From: JBLUOA01 sp048060095
GTDB lineage: Bacteria > Pseudomonadota > Alphaproteobacteria > Rhodobacterales > Rhodobacteraceae
Length of the DNA: 64,000 bases
Assembly (NCBI RefSeq): GCF_048060095.1
Contig: NZ_JBLUOA010000003.1
Span: 1 to 64,000, forward strand
Reading direction: 5' to 3'
Below the pieces are notes generated by a model. That model saw nothing but the letters and a program-made list of their open reading frames with translations. It ran no database searches and was not told where the DNA came from. Both the position numbers and the translations under genes were made by a program. Below, piece after piece: positions 24,836 through 33,082 of the stretch (positions are counted from its first letter, which is position 1; each line of letters opens with the position of its first letter).

Positions 24836-25561
24836 TCAACGGGGGACGACGGTGCCGATGATCGGCCCAAGCGGAAAACCTGAGTCGGATCGATCCAGTT
24901 CCGGCACGAACAGCCGCGATACCTTACCGTCAAAATAAAGCGCGTTCGGATAGCCGAAGCGGTCGCGGAACAGCGTCGCAAAGTCGTGGAAATTCACCGC
25001 GCGGTTTGAAATCGCAAAAATCGCAGAGGTGCCATCGCGGCTAACGCCGACACCGTTGCGGATATTGCGGGAATCGGAATCGGGAATGAACTTCGGATGA
25101 AGCTCCCCATCCACCACAAGCATCGGGCCGGACTGCGTGGCAAAGCGGCAATCCGGGGTGTCGGCGCGGAAGGTGTTGGTTTCGATCACGGCAAAGCTGT
25201 CGTTGGTTGCGCAAAACACGCCATTCGGGACCAGCCCGAAATTGCCATAGCCACCGCCATCGACCAGCGGCGCGAATTCGCGGTATTCCTCGATATGAAG
25301 ACCGACGGGTCGGCGATCCTGATGATACATCCCCGCATTCATCGCAAATCCGATGGTTTCATCATCGCCCAGCGCTGCGTCAACGGCGGCGAAACTGCCG
25401 TAAAGCTGGCCGTCCGCGTCCGAGTGCCAAAGGCGCAGGTCTTCGTCGGCCGTGACCTCGCAAACGGTGAAGGACGTGCCCTTATGGGTCAGGTCTTCGC
25501 AGTCGGCCATCGCCGGGGTCGCGGCGGCGATCAGAACCAAGGCGGCAAGGGCGCGGATCAT
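24836..25561 (-). CDS. Exported phosphodiester glycosidase family protein (NAGPA/DUF2233)
   Basis: This 241-residue protein has a signal peptide, MIRALAALVLIAAATPAMA. The phosphodiester glycosidase fold is recognised by FAMNAGMYHQDRRPVGLHIE, GNFGLVPNGVFC, SGPMLVVDGELHP, RNGVGVSRDG and ALYFDGKVSRLFVP. The family includes the uncovering enzyme of lysosomal mannose-6-phosphate tagging and bacterial homologues thought to act on cell-wall or exopolymer phosphodiesters in the periplasm. Its ATG overlaps the rbfA stop (ATGA), so it is co-translated with a ribosome biogenesis gene. Substrate unknown. Confidence 0.82.
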   Translation of the reverse strand: MIRALAALVLIAAATPAMADCEDLTHKGTSFTVCEVTADEDLRLWHSDADGQLYGSFAAVDAALGDDETIGFAMNAGMYHQDRRPVGLHIEEYREFAPLVDGGGYGNFGLVPNGVFCATNDSFAVIETNTFRADTPDCRFATQSGPMLVVDGELHPKFIPDSDSRNIRNGVGVSRDGTSAIFAISNRAVNFHDFATLFRDRFGYPNALYFDGKVSRLFVPELDRSDSGFPLGPIIGTVVPR

Positions 25562-25980
25562 GCGTTATCCTCGTCAGGTGTTTCGACATCGCGGCGGACC
25601 TTGTCTTCGGACAACAGCCGCCGGGTTTCGTCCATCCGGTCGAACGTCTCGTCGATAACATAGCGGATTTCGGGTGCGAATTTCAGGGTCAATTGCTTCG
25701 ACACCGCGCGGCGCAGCTCATGCCGATTGCGCCGCAGCGCATCAAGCGCATCCTGCGCGCCATGCCCGCCGAGCGGCAGAACGAAAGCGGTTGCGACCTT
25801 GAGATCGGGAGAGGTCCGCACTTCGCCCACCGTGATCGACATGCGGTTGAGGTCAGGATCGTGGATATCGCCCCGGTTCAGCACGTCCGACAGGGTGCGG
25901 CGGATCAGCTCCCCCACCCGAAGTTGACGCTGCGAAGGGCCACGGGCCGACATATGTGTATTCTTTACCATGTCGCCCAT
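25558..25980 (-). CDS. rbfA: 30S ribosome-binding factor A
   Basis: This 140-residue protein has a KH-like RbfA domain with RVGELIRRTLSDVLNRGDI, VGEVRTSPDLKVATAFVLP and LKFAPEIRYVIDETFDR. It acts in late maturation of the 30S subunit. The ATG at 25980 has AAGG five bases before it; a second in-frame ATG at 25971 would give a slightly shorter protein. It is divergent from dapB across 90 bases. infB and nusA are not adjacent, so the nusA-infB-rbfA run is split here. Confidence 0.93.
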   Translation of the reverse strand: MGDMVKNTHMSARGPSQRQLRVGELIRRTLSDVLNRGDIHDPDLNRMSITVGEVRTSPDLKVATAFVLPLGGHGAQDALDALRRNRHELRRAVSKQLTLKFAPEIRYVIDETFDRMDETRRLLSEDKVRRDVETPDEDNA

Positions 25981-26070
25981 CTAAGCCTTGTGCGGTTGCG
26001 GGGCAAGCGGGGCTTTGCAACAGGCCGCGCGACAGGCTATTGCCTGCTGAGAAAATGAAGGAGAGGACTC

Positions 26071-26883
26071 ATGGCCGAAGAGCTTCCGGGAATCGTGGTG
26101 ACAGGCGCATCGGGTCGCATGGGCCAGATGCTGATCGAAACGATCTGTGCCAGCAAAGGTGCGCGGTTGGTTGGCGCTGTCGAACGGGCGGGTCATGATT
26201 GGGTCGGGCAGGATGTCGGCACCGCAATGGGCGGCGCTGCGCTGGGCGTGACGGTCAGTGACGATCCGCTGGAAGAATTCGCGAAAGCCCACGCGGTGAT
26301 CGATTTCACGTCACCCGAGGCGACGGTCAGCTTTGCCGAACTCACCGCGCAAGCCCGCGCCGTGCATGTGATCGGGACGACCGGGATGGAAGACTCTCAT
26401 CTTGAGAAAATCCGGCTGGCCGCCCGGCATGCGGTGGTCGTGCGGGCCGGGAACATGAGCCTTGGGGTCAACCTGCTCGTGCAACTGACGAAAAAGGTCG
26501 CCGCGGCACTGGACGAGGATTTCGATATCGAGGTGATCGAGGCGCATCACCGCCACAAGGTCGATGCCCCCTCCGGCACGGCCCTTATGCTGGGCGAGGC
26601 AGCCGCCGAAGGACGGGGCGTCAAGCTGAGTGCGGCGCGGGACAGCGGGCGCGACGGCATTACCGGCGCACGCAAGCCCGGTGCGATTGGATTTTCCGCG
26701 ATACGCGGTGGCGATATTGTCGGAGAACATGACGTGATGTTCGCGGCAGAGGGTGAGCGGATCATCCTGCGCCACATGGCCACGGACCGCGCGATTTTTG
26801 CGCGTGGGGCGTTGAAGGCCGCGTTGTGGGGCTTGGGTCAGAAGCCCGGCGAATATGATATGGTGGATGTGCTGGGCTTGTGA
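26071..26883 (+). CDS. dapB: 4-hydroxy-tetrahydrodipicolinate reductase
   Basis: This 270-residue DapB has the dinucleotide fold GIVVTGASGRMGQMLIE, the central VIGTTGM region, and the catalytic/signature EAHHRHKVDAPSGTALMLG around residue 155. The C-terminal HHMATDR-type stretch appears here as RHMATDRAIFARGALKAALW. It makes tetrahydrodipicolinate for lysine and diaminopimelate (peptidoglycan). The ATG is preceded by AAGGAGAGGACTC. This shows the organism has the normal bacterial diaminopimelate pathway, relevant when reading the saccharopine dehydrogenases at 58 kb as degradative. Confidence 0.96.
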   Translation: MAEELPGIVVTGASGRMGQMLIETICASKGARLVGAVERAGHDWVGQDVGTAMGGAALGVTVSDDPLEEFAKAHAVIDFTSPEATVSFAELTAQARAVHVIGTTGMEDSHLEKIRLAARHAVVVRAGNMSLGVNLLVQLTKKVAAALDEDFDIEVIEAHHRHKVDAPSGTALMLGEAAAEGRGVKLSAARDSGRDGITGARKPGAIGFSAIRGGDIVGEHDVMFAAEGERIILRHMATDRAIFARGALKAALWGLGQKPGEYDMVDVLGL

Positions 26884-26901
26884 GCCGGCTGGCGGCAGAC
26901 C

Positions 26902-27084
26902 TCAGAAATCGACCGCAAGCCCCTTCTTTTCCCAATCGCCGTAGCGCACAGGTTCTGGGCCGTCGCGTCCGCCAAGTTCCTTGGGCAAGGGCGGCTCTGC
27001 CTCGGCCTTCTTGCGACGCTCCTCGGCCTCGGCCAACGCCCGCTGGGCGGCGGCAGGAAGATCGGGGCGGTCTGGTTTGGTCAT
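26902..27084 (-). CDS. DUF1674 protein (succinate dehydrogenase assembly factor 4-like)
   Basis: This protein has only 60 residues. It ends with PEPVRYGDWEKKGLAVDF, the conserved C-terminal motif of DUF1674/SDHAF4. The middle is charged and helical (RALAEAEERRKKAEAEPPLP). SDHAF4 homologues protect flavinylated succinate dehydrogenase subunit A during assembly; in bacteria this is inferred. The start at 27084 gives MTKPDRPDLPAAAQ and is preceded by GGAGCGTCCG on the minus strand. A longer open frame in the same phase is antisense to rsmB and was discarded. It converges with dapB. Confidence 0.82.
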   Translation of the reverse strand: MTKPDRPDLPAAAQRALAEAEERRKKAEAEPPLPKELGGRDGPEPVRYGDWEKKGLAVDF

Positions 27085-27162
27085 CGGACGCTCCTTGTCG
27101 CGGGTCTGGTGGTGATATAATGCCTCTGCGGCAGGAAAAACAAGCGGACGAAGGGTTTCAGA

Positions 27163-28434
27163 ATGTCTCAGCAAGGGGTGGCGCCACGGCTGGCAGCAGC
27201 GCGGATGCTGGATTCCGTGCTGGAAGATGGCCGCCTGCTGGCAGAGCTTGAGGGCGACAAGGGGCCGCTCGCCCGGCTTGATCCGGCGGATGCGGCGCGG
27301 GCGCGGCGGCTTGCTGCGGAAACCCTGCGCTGGATGGACCGGATCGACCGCCTGCTGGGCCGCTACGTGCGAAAAATGCCGCCTGTCACCGTGATGAACG
27401 TCCTGCGCCTGTCGGTGCTGGAATTGTGCCACCACGGCGAAGCGGCGCATGGCGTCGTCAACGTCGCCGTCGGGCTGGTGCGGAAGGGCCGCCGGACCGG
27501 GCATCTGGGCGGCATGGTCAACGCGACCCTGCGCAAAGTGGCGGAGGAGGGGCCGGCGCTGTGGCCAACGCTTCCGGTGCCGCAACTGCCGAAGTGGATT
27601 CGCAAGCAGATGGTGGCGGATTATGGCAAGCCTGCTGTCACCGCGATGGAGGCCGCTCATGCCGCGGGTGCGCCGCTTGACCTGACGCCGAAGGATGGCG
27701 ATGCGGCAACGCTTGCCGCTAAGGTTGCGGGCGTGGTACTGCCCTCCGGCTCAGTTCGAATGCAGGAGTTTGGCAAGGTGTCGGACCTGCCCGGATACGC
27801 CAGCGGCGATTGGTGGGTGCAGGACGCGGCGGCGGCGATCCCCGTGCAATTGTTGGAGTTGACCGAGGGCGAGCGCGTGCTTGACCTGTGCGCTGCGCCC
27901 GGTGGCAAGACGATGCAGATTGCGGCGAGCGGTGCGCATGTCACGGCGATTGACCTGTCCGAAAGCCGGATGGCGCGGGTGCGTGAAAACCTGACCCGGA
28001 CGGGGCTAACCGCCGATGTGATCGTTGGCGATGTGCTGGAGCATTCTGCCGATCCTTATGACGCGATCCTGCTCGATGCGCCCTGCACCGCTACGGGCAC
28101 GATCCGGCGGCACCCGGATTTGCCTTATGCCAAAGATGGTTCAGACTTCCCCGCGCTGTTTGCATTGCAGGAACGGATGATCGACCACGCGCTGTCGCTG
28201 TTGAAACCGGGCGGGCGGCTGGTGTTCTGCACCTGCAGCCTGCTGCCCGACGAAGGCGAAATCCAGGTCGAAGATGCGCTGAAACGCCACCCCGGCCTGA
28301 CGGTCGACACCCCCGCGCTGCCATGGGTCGACGAAAGCTGGAAGTCACCCGAAGGTGGCCTTCGCCTAAGGCCCGATTACTGGGCCGATCAAGGTGGAAT
28401 GGACGGGTTTTATATGGCGCGACTTCGCCCGTGA
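27163..28434 (+). CDS. rsmB: 16S rRNA (cytosine-967-C5)-methyltransferase RsmB
   Basis: This 423-residue protein has an N-terminal NusB-like domain (residues about 1-135). A SAM-dependent Fmu/NOL1 methyltransferase domain follows: DLCAAPGGKTMQIA for AdoMet binding, DAPCTATGTIRRHPD with the catalytic-site Cys, and TCSLLPDEGEIQVE with the second Cys of the m5C family. It methylates C967 of 16S rRNA. It starts the conserved Rhodobacterales stretch rsmB, heparinase-like, purH, lspA. Confidence 0.92.
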   Translation: MSQQGVAPRLAAARMLDSVLEDGRLLAELEGDKGPLARLDPADAARARRLAAETLRWMDRIDRLLGRYVRKMPPVTVMNVLRLSVLELCHHGEAAHGVVNVAVGLVRKGRRTGHLGGMVNATLRKVAEEGPALWPTLPVPQLPKWIRKQMVADYGKPAVTAMEAAHAAGAPLDLTPKDGDAATLAAKVAGVVLPSGSVRMQEFGKVSDLPGYASGDWWVQDAAAAIPVQLLELTEGERVLDLCAAPGGKTMQIAASGAHVTAIDLSESRMARVRENLTRTGLTADVIVGDVLEHSADPYDAILLDAPCTATGTIRRHPDLPYAKDGSDFPALFALQERMIDHALSLLKPGGRLVFCTCSLLPDEGEIQVEDALKRHPGLTVDTPALPWVDESWKSPEGGLRLRPDYWADQGGMDGFYMARLRP

Positions 28435-28498
28435 AAACAAACCGTCCGATTCGGCGGTGACAGGTCGCTTTGCCGCGCGTATGATGCTGAAAAACGTG

Positions 28499-28536
28499 TG
28501 CACAAAGTATGCACACAACGTGCACAACGCGTGCAG
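28499..28536. repeat. Four TGCA(C) units at exact 11-base spacing
   Basis: TGCAC occurs at 28499, 28510 and 28521, followed by TGCAG at 28532, each 11 bases apart, so the half-sites are nearly on one face of the helix. The array lies between rsmB and the heparinase-like gene, 27 bases upstream of its likely GTG start. It is too short and too close for a CRISPR array, and may be a protein-binding site. Observation is direct; function is not known. Confidence 0.5.
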
Positions 28537-28562
28537 ACGAGTGTTTGAGGGCGAGGCAGGCC

Positions 28563-30308
28563 GTGAACAGATCATTAACGTGGTCCGCGAAACTATCGCG
28601 GTTCCGAAACCGTTTAGAAGCGCGGCGCGCGGCCTTTGCGCGCCCGGCAGGTGGTTTCGTCTCGCAGCCCGAACCCCGCACCATCGGAACATTCGCCAGA
28701 GGGCGCCAGATTTGCGCCGGAAACTTCCTGTTCGCAGGCTACCTTGTCGAAGGCGGCAACCTGTCGATCTGGGACTTGCCGATGCCCGACAAAACGTTCG
28801 AGGAGGAGCTTCACGGCTTCACCTGGCTCGATGACCTTGCTGCCGTGGGTGACGGTCCGGCGCGGGAACGGGCACAGCGTTGGATGAACGAATGGGTTGA
28901 ACGCTATGGCCGCGGCAAGGGGCCAGGCTGGACGCCCGACCTGACCGGGCGGCGGCTGATCCGCTGGATCAACCACGCGCTGTTTTTGCTGAACGGGCAG
29001 GAACGGTCGCGGTCCGAGGCCTATTTCCGATCCCTTGCGCAGCAGACCATATACCTCAGCCGGTGCTGGCGGTCGGCATCAAGCGGCCTGCCACGGTTTG
29101 AGGCGTTGACCGGGCTGATCTATGCCGGGCTGGCGCTGGAGGGCATGAACAAGCACGTAAAGCCCGCGACTGCCGCGCTCGCCCGCGATTGCGCGGCTGA
29201 GATTGATGCGGAGGGCGGCATCCCCACGCGCAACCCCGAAGAATTGCTTGAAGTGTTTACACTGCTGACATGGGCGGCGTCGGCGCTGGGTGAGGCGGGC
29301 AAGATGCCGGCGAAAGAGCATATGGCTGCGATCGAACGCATCGCGCCGACCTTGCGGGCGCTGCGCCACAGCGACGGGGCGCTGGCCCGGTTTCATGGCG
29401 GCGGGCGGGGGCTTGAAGGGCGGCTGGATCATGCGCTGGCGGCGTCGGGCGTTCGCGCCAAGGCAAGCGGCACCCTGTCGATGGGATACGCCCGGCTGTC
29501 GGCCGGGCGCACCAGCGTGATCGTTGATGCAAGTGCGCCGCCGAAGGGCCGCGCATCGTTCAATGGCCATGCCTCAACCTTCGCGTTTGAACTGACATCG
29601 GGGCGGCGGCCGCTTATCGTCAATTGCGGATCGGGCGTCAATTTCGGCACCGCTTGGCGTCGGGCGGGTCGGGCGACGCCGTCGCATTCGACGCTTGGGA
29701 TCGACGGTTATTCCTCGGCCCGGTTGGGGGCGACGGTTCTGGTCGGCGGATGCGAGAGAGAGCTTTTGTCCGATCCACCCCGCGTTGCCTGGGCCAATCA
29801 GACCGTCGGCTTTTCCGGGGCGAGCCTTCAGGGTGGCCATAATGGATATGTCCGCACGCATGGCCTGACCCATGTGCGCAAGCTTGACCTGTCCGCAGAT
29901 GGGCGCGCGTTGATGGGCGAAGATACCCTTGCGATTGCCGAGGATCGCGACAGTGCCCAATTCGACCGGATGATGGACCGCGTGCAGCTTCAGGGCATTG
30001 CTTACACCGTCCGCTTTCATCTGCATCCCGATGTTGACGCCGAAATCGACATGGGCGGGTCCGCCGTTTCGATGGCGCTGAAAAGCGGAGAGATCTGGGT
30101 GTTCCGCCATGACGGCGCGGGCGAATTGACGCTTGAGCCGTCGGTTTACCTTGAAAAAAACCGAATAAAGCCGCGTGCGACGAAACAAGTGGTTCTATCC
30201 GCCCGCGTCATGGAGTATGCGAGCCGCGTCAGCTGGTCCTTGGCCAAGGCGCAGGACACGCCCACCGCGTTGCGTGATCTGGTCGAGGATGAAGTGCTGA
30301 TCCTTTGA
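28563..30308 (+). CDS. Heparinase II/III family protein
   Basis: The protein is about 581 residues when started at GTG 28563, which has GAGGCAGGCC just upstream; an in-frame ATG at 28509 would add 18 residues. The N-terminal alpha/alpha barrel contains RTIGTFARGRQICAGNFLFA and WMNEWVERYGRG. The C-terminal heparinase_II_III domain has GYARLSAGRTSVIVDA, GHASTFAFELTSG, and SHSTLGIDGYSSARLG. Members are polysaccharide lyases or predicted ones of unknown substrate. In Rhodobacterales a copy next to purH is common as I recall. No obvious signal peptide is seen, so its polymer substrate and location are unclear. Confidence 0.85.
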   Translation: MNRSLTWSAKLSRFRNRLEARRAAFARPAGGFVSQPEPRTIGTFARGRQICAGNFLFAGYLVEGGNLSIWDLPMPDKTFEEELHGFTWLDDLAAVGDGPARERAQRWMNEWVERYGRGKGPGWTPDLTGRRLIRWINHALFLLNGQERSRSEAYFRSLAQQTIYLSRCWRSASSGLPRFEALTGLIYAGLALEGMNKHVKPATAALARDCAAEIDAEGGIPTRNPEELLEVFTLLTWAASALGEAGKMPAKEHMAAIERIAPTLRALRHSDGALARFHGGGRGLEGRLDHALAASGVRAKASGTLSMGYARLSAGRTSVIVDASAPPKGRASFNGHASTFAFELTSGRRPLIVNCGSGVNFGTAWRRAGRATPSHSTLGIDGYSSARLGATVLVGGCERELLSDPPRVAWANQTVGFSGASLQGGHNGYVRTHGLTHVRKLDLSADGRALMGEDTLAIAEDRDSAQFDRMMDRVQLQGIAYTVRFHLHPDVDAEIDMGGSAVSMALKSGEIWVFRHDGAGELTLEPSVYLEKNRIKPRATKQVVLSARVMEYASRVSWSLAKAQDTPTALRDLVEDEVLIL

Positions 30309-30332
30309 TCGTGTGCCACATGGGATGACCTG

Positions 30333-31934
30333 ATGACCAACTCCGCCCCCGATACCGTCGCCGTTCGGCGTGCCCTGCTTTCCGTTTCCGACAAGACCGG
30401 ATTGATCGAACTGGGGAAGGCGCTATCGGAACTGGGGGTCGAATTGTTGTCGACCGGCGGATCGGCCAAGGCGCTGCGCGACGCGGGGCTTGAGGTTGCC
30501 GATGTCGCCGATGTGACGGGCTTTCCCGAGATGATGGATGGGCGGGTCAAAACGCTGCACCCGAAGGTTCACGGCGGATTGCTGGCGCTGCGGAATGATC
30601 CGGGCCATGTCGCGGCGATGGAAGATCATGGGATCGGTGCGATCGACCTGCTGGTGGTGAACCTCTACCCGTTCGAAGAAACCGTCGCCAAGGGTGCGGA
30701 TTACGCGACCTGTATCGAAAATATCGACGTTGGCGGCCCGGCGATGATCCGGGCGGCGGCAAAGAACCATGCCTTTGTGAATGTCGTGGTCGATGTCGAG
30801 GATTACGAGGCGCTGCTGGCCGAACTGGCGGAGAATGACGGGGCGACGACCTATGCCTTCCGGCAGCGGCTGGCGCAGATCGCCTATGCCCGCACCGGTG
30901 CCTATGACGCGGCGGTGTCGACATGGATGGCGGGCGCGCTGGGCGAGGCGACTCCGCGCCGCCGGGTCTTTGCCGGGACATTGGCGCAGGGTTTGCGCTA
31001 TGGCGAAAACCCGCATCAGGCGGCGGCGTTCTACACCGATGGTTCGGCCCGCGCAGGGGTTGCGACGGCGGCCCAGCATCAGGGCAAGGAGCTGTCCTAC
31101 AACAACATCAACGATACCGACGCGGCGTTTGAACTGGTGAGCGAGTTCGCCCCCGAAGACGGCCCCGCCTGCGCGATCATCAAACACGCGAACCCCTGCG
31201 GCGTGGCCTGCGGCACGACGTTGAAAGAGGCGTATTCGCGGGCGTTTGACTGCGACCGGACCAGCGCGTTTGGTGGGATTATCGCGCTGAACCAGCCGCT
31301 TGACGCGGAAACGGCGGAGGAGATCAGCGGCATCTTCACCGAGGTTGTCATCGCCCCCGGCGCGGATGACGCGGCGAAGGCGGTGTTTGCGAAGAAGAAG
31401 AACCTGCGCTTGCTGACGACGGATGGCCTTGCTGATCCGTCGGCTGTCGCGCTGGCCTACAAGCAGGTCGCGGGCGGGCTGCTGGTGCAGGACAAGGATA
31501 ACGGACGCATCGCGCGGGACGATCTGAAGGTCGTGACGAAACGCGCGCCGAGCGATACCGAACTCTCCGACATGCTGTTCGCGTGGAGCGTGGCGAAGCA
31601 CGTGAAATCAAACGCCATCGTCTATGTGAAGAACGGCGCGACGGTCGGTGTTGGGGCCGGACAGATGAGCCGGGTCGATTCCTGCCGCATCGCCGCGCGG
31701 AAGTCGCAGGATATGGCCGAGGCGTTGGGGCTGGATGCTCCGCTGACGCAAGGGTCTGTTGTGGCGTCGGACGCGTTCTTCCCGTTCGCCGATGGCCTGC
31801 TGACCGCGGCTGAGGCCGGGGCGACCGCGGTGATTCAACCGGGCGGGTCGATGCGCGATGACGAGGTTATCGCGGCGGCGGATGAGGCGGGGCTGGCGAT
31901 GGTGCTGACCGGTATGCGCCATTTCAGGCATTAG
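30333..31934 (+). CDS. purH: Bifunctional AICAR formyltransferase / IMP cyclohydrolase
   Basis: This is a 533-residue PurH. The N-terminal MGS-like IMP cyclohydrolase domain has LLSVSDKTGLIELGKAL and STGGSAKALRDAG, with DGRVKTLHPKVHGG. The formyltransferase domain carries KHANPCGVA and the AFGGIIALN region, then SDAFFPFADG and IQPGGSMRDDEVI at the C-terminus. It performs the last two steps of IMP synthesis using 10-formyl-tetrahydrofolate. It is followed 10 bases later by lspA on the same strand. Confidence 0.97.
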   Translation: MTNSAPDTVAVRRALLSVSDKTGLIELGKALSELGVELLSTGGSAKALRDAGLEVADVADVTGFPEMMDGRVKTLHPKVHGGLLALRNDPGHVAAMEDHGIGAIDLLVVNLYPFEETVAKGADYATCIENIDVGGPAMIRAAAKNHAFVNVVVDVEDYEALLAELAENDGATTYAFRQRLAQIAYARTGAYDAAVSTWMAGALGEATPRRRVFAGTLAQGLRYGENPHQAAAFYTDGSARAGVATAAQHQGKELSYNNINDTDAAFELVSEFAPEDGPACAIIKHANPCGVACGTTLKEAYSRAFDCDRTSAFGGIIALNQPLDAETAEEISGIFTEVVIAPGADDAAKAVFAKKKNLRLLTTDGLADPSAVALAYKQVAGGLLVQDKDNGRIARDDLKVVTKRAPSDTELSDMLFAWSVAKHVKSNAIVYVKNGATVGVGAGQMSRVDSCRIAARKSQDMAEALGLDAPLTQGSVVASDAFFPFADGLLTAAEAGATAVIQPGGSMRDDEVIAAADEAGLAMVLTGMRHFRH

Positions 31935-31944
31935 GGGCGAACGG

Positions 31945-32406
31945 ATGCGGCGGCTTTTCTGGACAGGCTTTTGGGTGTTTCTGGTCGATCAGGCCAGCAA
32001 GTATCTGGTCGTTCACGTCCTGAACCTGCGCATGTTGGGCGAAATCGACGTGCTGCCGCCGTTCCTGAACCTTCGCATGGCGTGGAACACGGGGATCAAC
32101 TTCGGCATCCTCGACGTGTCGCGCTGGCTTTTGATTGCGCTTGCGGTCGTCATATCGGGTTGGGTGATCTACTGGGTCCGCAGCGATGGCGCGCAGCGAC
32201 CGATCACCCAGATCGCCGGCGGCTTCCTTGTTGGCGGCGCAATTGGCAACGTGGCGGACCGATTGATTTACGGTGCCGTGGCTGATTTTCTGAATATGTC
32301 CTGTTGCGGGATCGAAAACCCTTACGCCTTCAATGTCGCGGATATTGCGATTTTCATTGGGGCGGTCGGGCTTATCCTGTTTACCGGCGAAAAGAAGACC
32401 CCGTGA
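31945..32406 (+). CDS. lspA: Lipoprotein signal peptidase (signal peptidase II)
   Basis: This 153-residue integral membrane aspartyl protease has four predicted spans. The two catalytic aspartates lie in GNVADRLIYGAVADFL and NVADIAIF. DQASKYLVV near residue 14 and AWNTGINFGIL are also family blocks. It cleaves signal peptides of lipidated prolipoproteins. It is followed by a lipoprotein gene (DUF3035) whose own N-terminus carries a lipobox. Confidence 0.93.
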   Translation: MRRLFWTGFWVFLVDQASKYLVVHVLNLRMLGEIDVLPPFLNLRMAWNTGINFGILDVSRWLLIALAVVISGWVIYWVRSDGAQRPITQIAGGFLVGGAIGNVADRLIYGAVADFLNMSCCGIENPYAFNVADIAIFIGAVGLILFTGEKKTP

Positions 32407-32457
32407 CGCGCACGAAATCATGCGCTAAAGACGGATAAGAAGGTGAGGGAGTGTTCG

Positions 32458-32997
32458 ATGCAGAAAGCCTATCGCGGGATCGCAATCGCTTTGACGGCGG
32501 TTTTGGCGCTTTCAGCGTGTGGGCGCGACAAAGCCCCGGACCTCTTGAATATTCGCGCAAATACCGCCGGCCCGGACGAATTCGCGATTCTTCCCGGCAA
32601 GCCCCTGCAAGCACCAGAAACCTACGCGGAACTGCCCGCCCCAACACCGGGCGGCGGCAATCTGACCGATCCGACCCCGAACGCCGATGCGGTGGCCGCC
32701 CTTGGCGGACGCCCGAGCGCGTTGCAGCGGGATGGCGCGGTGCGCGCCGATCAGGCGTTCATCAACCATACGACACGGTTCGGCCTTGCGTCTGACATCC
32801 GTCAAACCCTCGCCACAGAAGATCTGGCCTTCCGGCGCAGGAACAACGGGCGCATATTGGAGCGGCTGTTCAACGTGAACGTCTATTTCCAAGCCTACGA
32901 GTCGCAATCGCTTGACCAGTATCGCGAACTTCAGCGCTTCCGCAGGCTGGGCGTGCGGACCTCTGCCGCGCCACCCGATCCGGAAATTTTCGAATAA
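32458..32997 (+). CDS. DUF3035 family lipoprotein
   Basis: This 179-residue lipoprotein has a lipobox, LALSAC, near residues 17-22 after a short positive/hydrophobic stretch, so it should be lipid-anchored in an envelope membrane. The mature part has the DUF3035 pattern DLLNIRANTAGPDEFAILPG and is proline-rich. ATG 32458 is chosen over the GTG at 32443 because of GAGGGAG eight bases upstream. It directly follows lspA and precedes the M16 peptidase pair, the usual Rhodobacterales order as I recall. Function unknown, possibly envelope maintenance. Confidence 0.85.
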   Translation: MQKAYRGIAIALTAVLALSACGRDKAPDLLNIRANTAGPDEFAILPGKPLQAPETYAELPAPTPGGGNLTDPTPNADAVAALGGRPSALQRDGAVRADQAFINHTTRFGLASDIRQTLATEDLAFRRRNNGRILERLFNVNVYFQAYESQSLDQYRELQRFRRLGVRTSAAPPDPEIFE

Positions 32998-33082
32998 GCG
33001 CTACTCACATCCTCGTATGAAGGGTTGCAGTCAAACTTTGCAGGGTTACCTTTTGCGCAACTGAACCGCGAAAGGATCGCCG

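Noticed and set aside
28499..28536. Possible CRISPR-like array
   Set aside because: Repeat unit is only 4-5 bases with 11-base period; no spacers of normal length and no cas genes.
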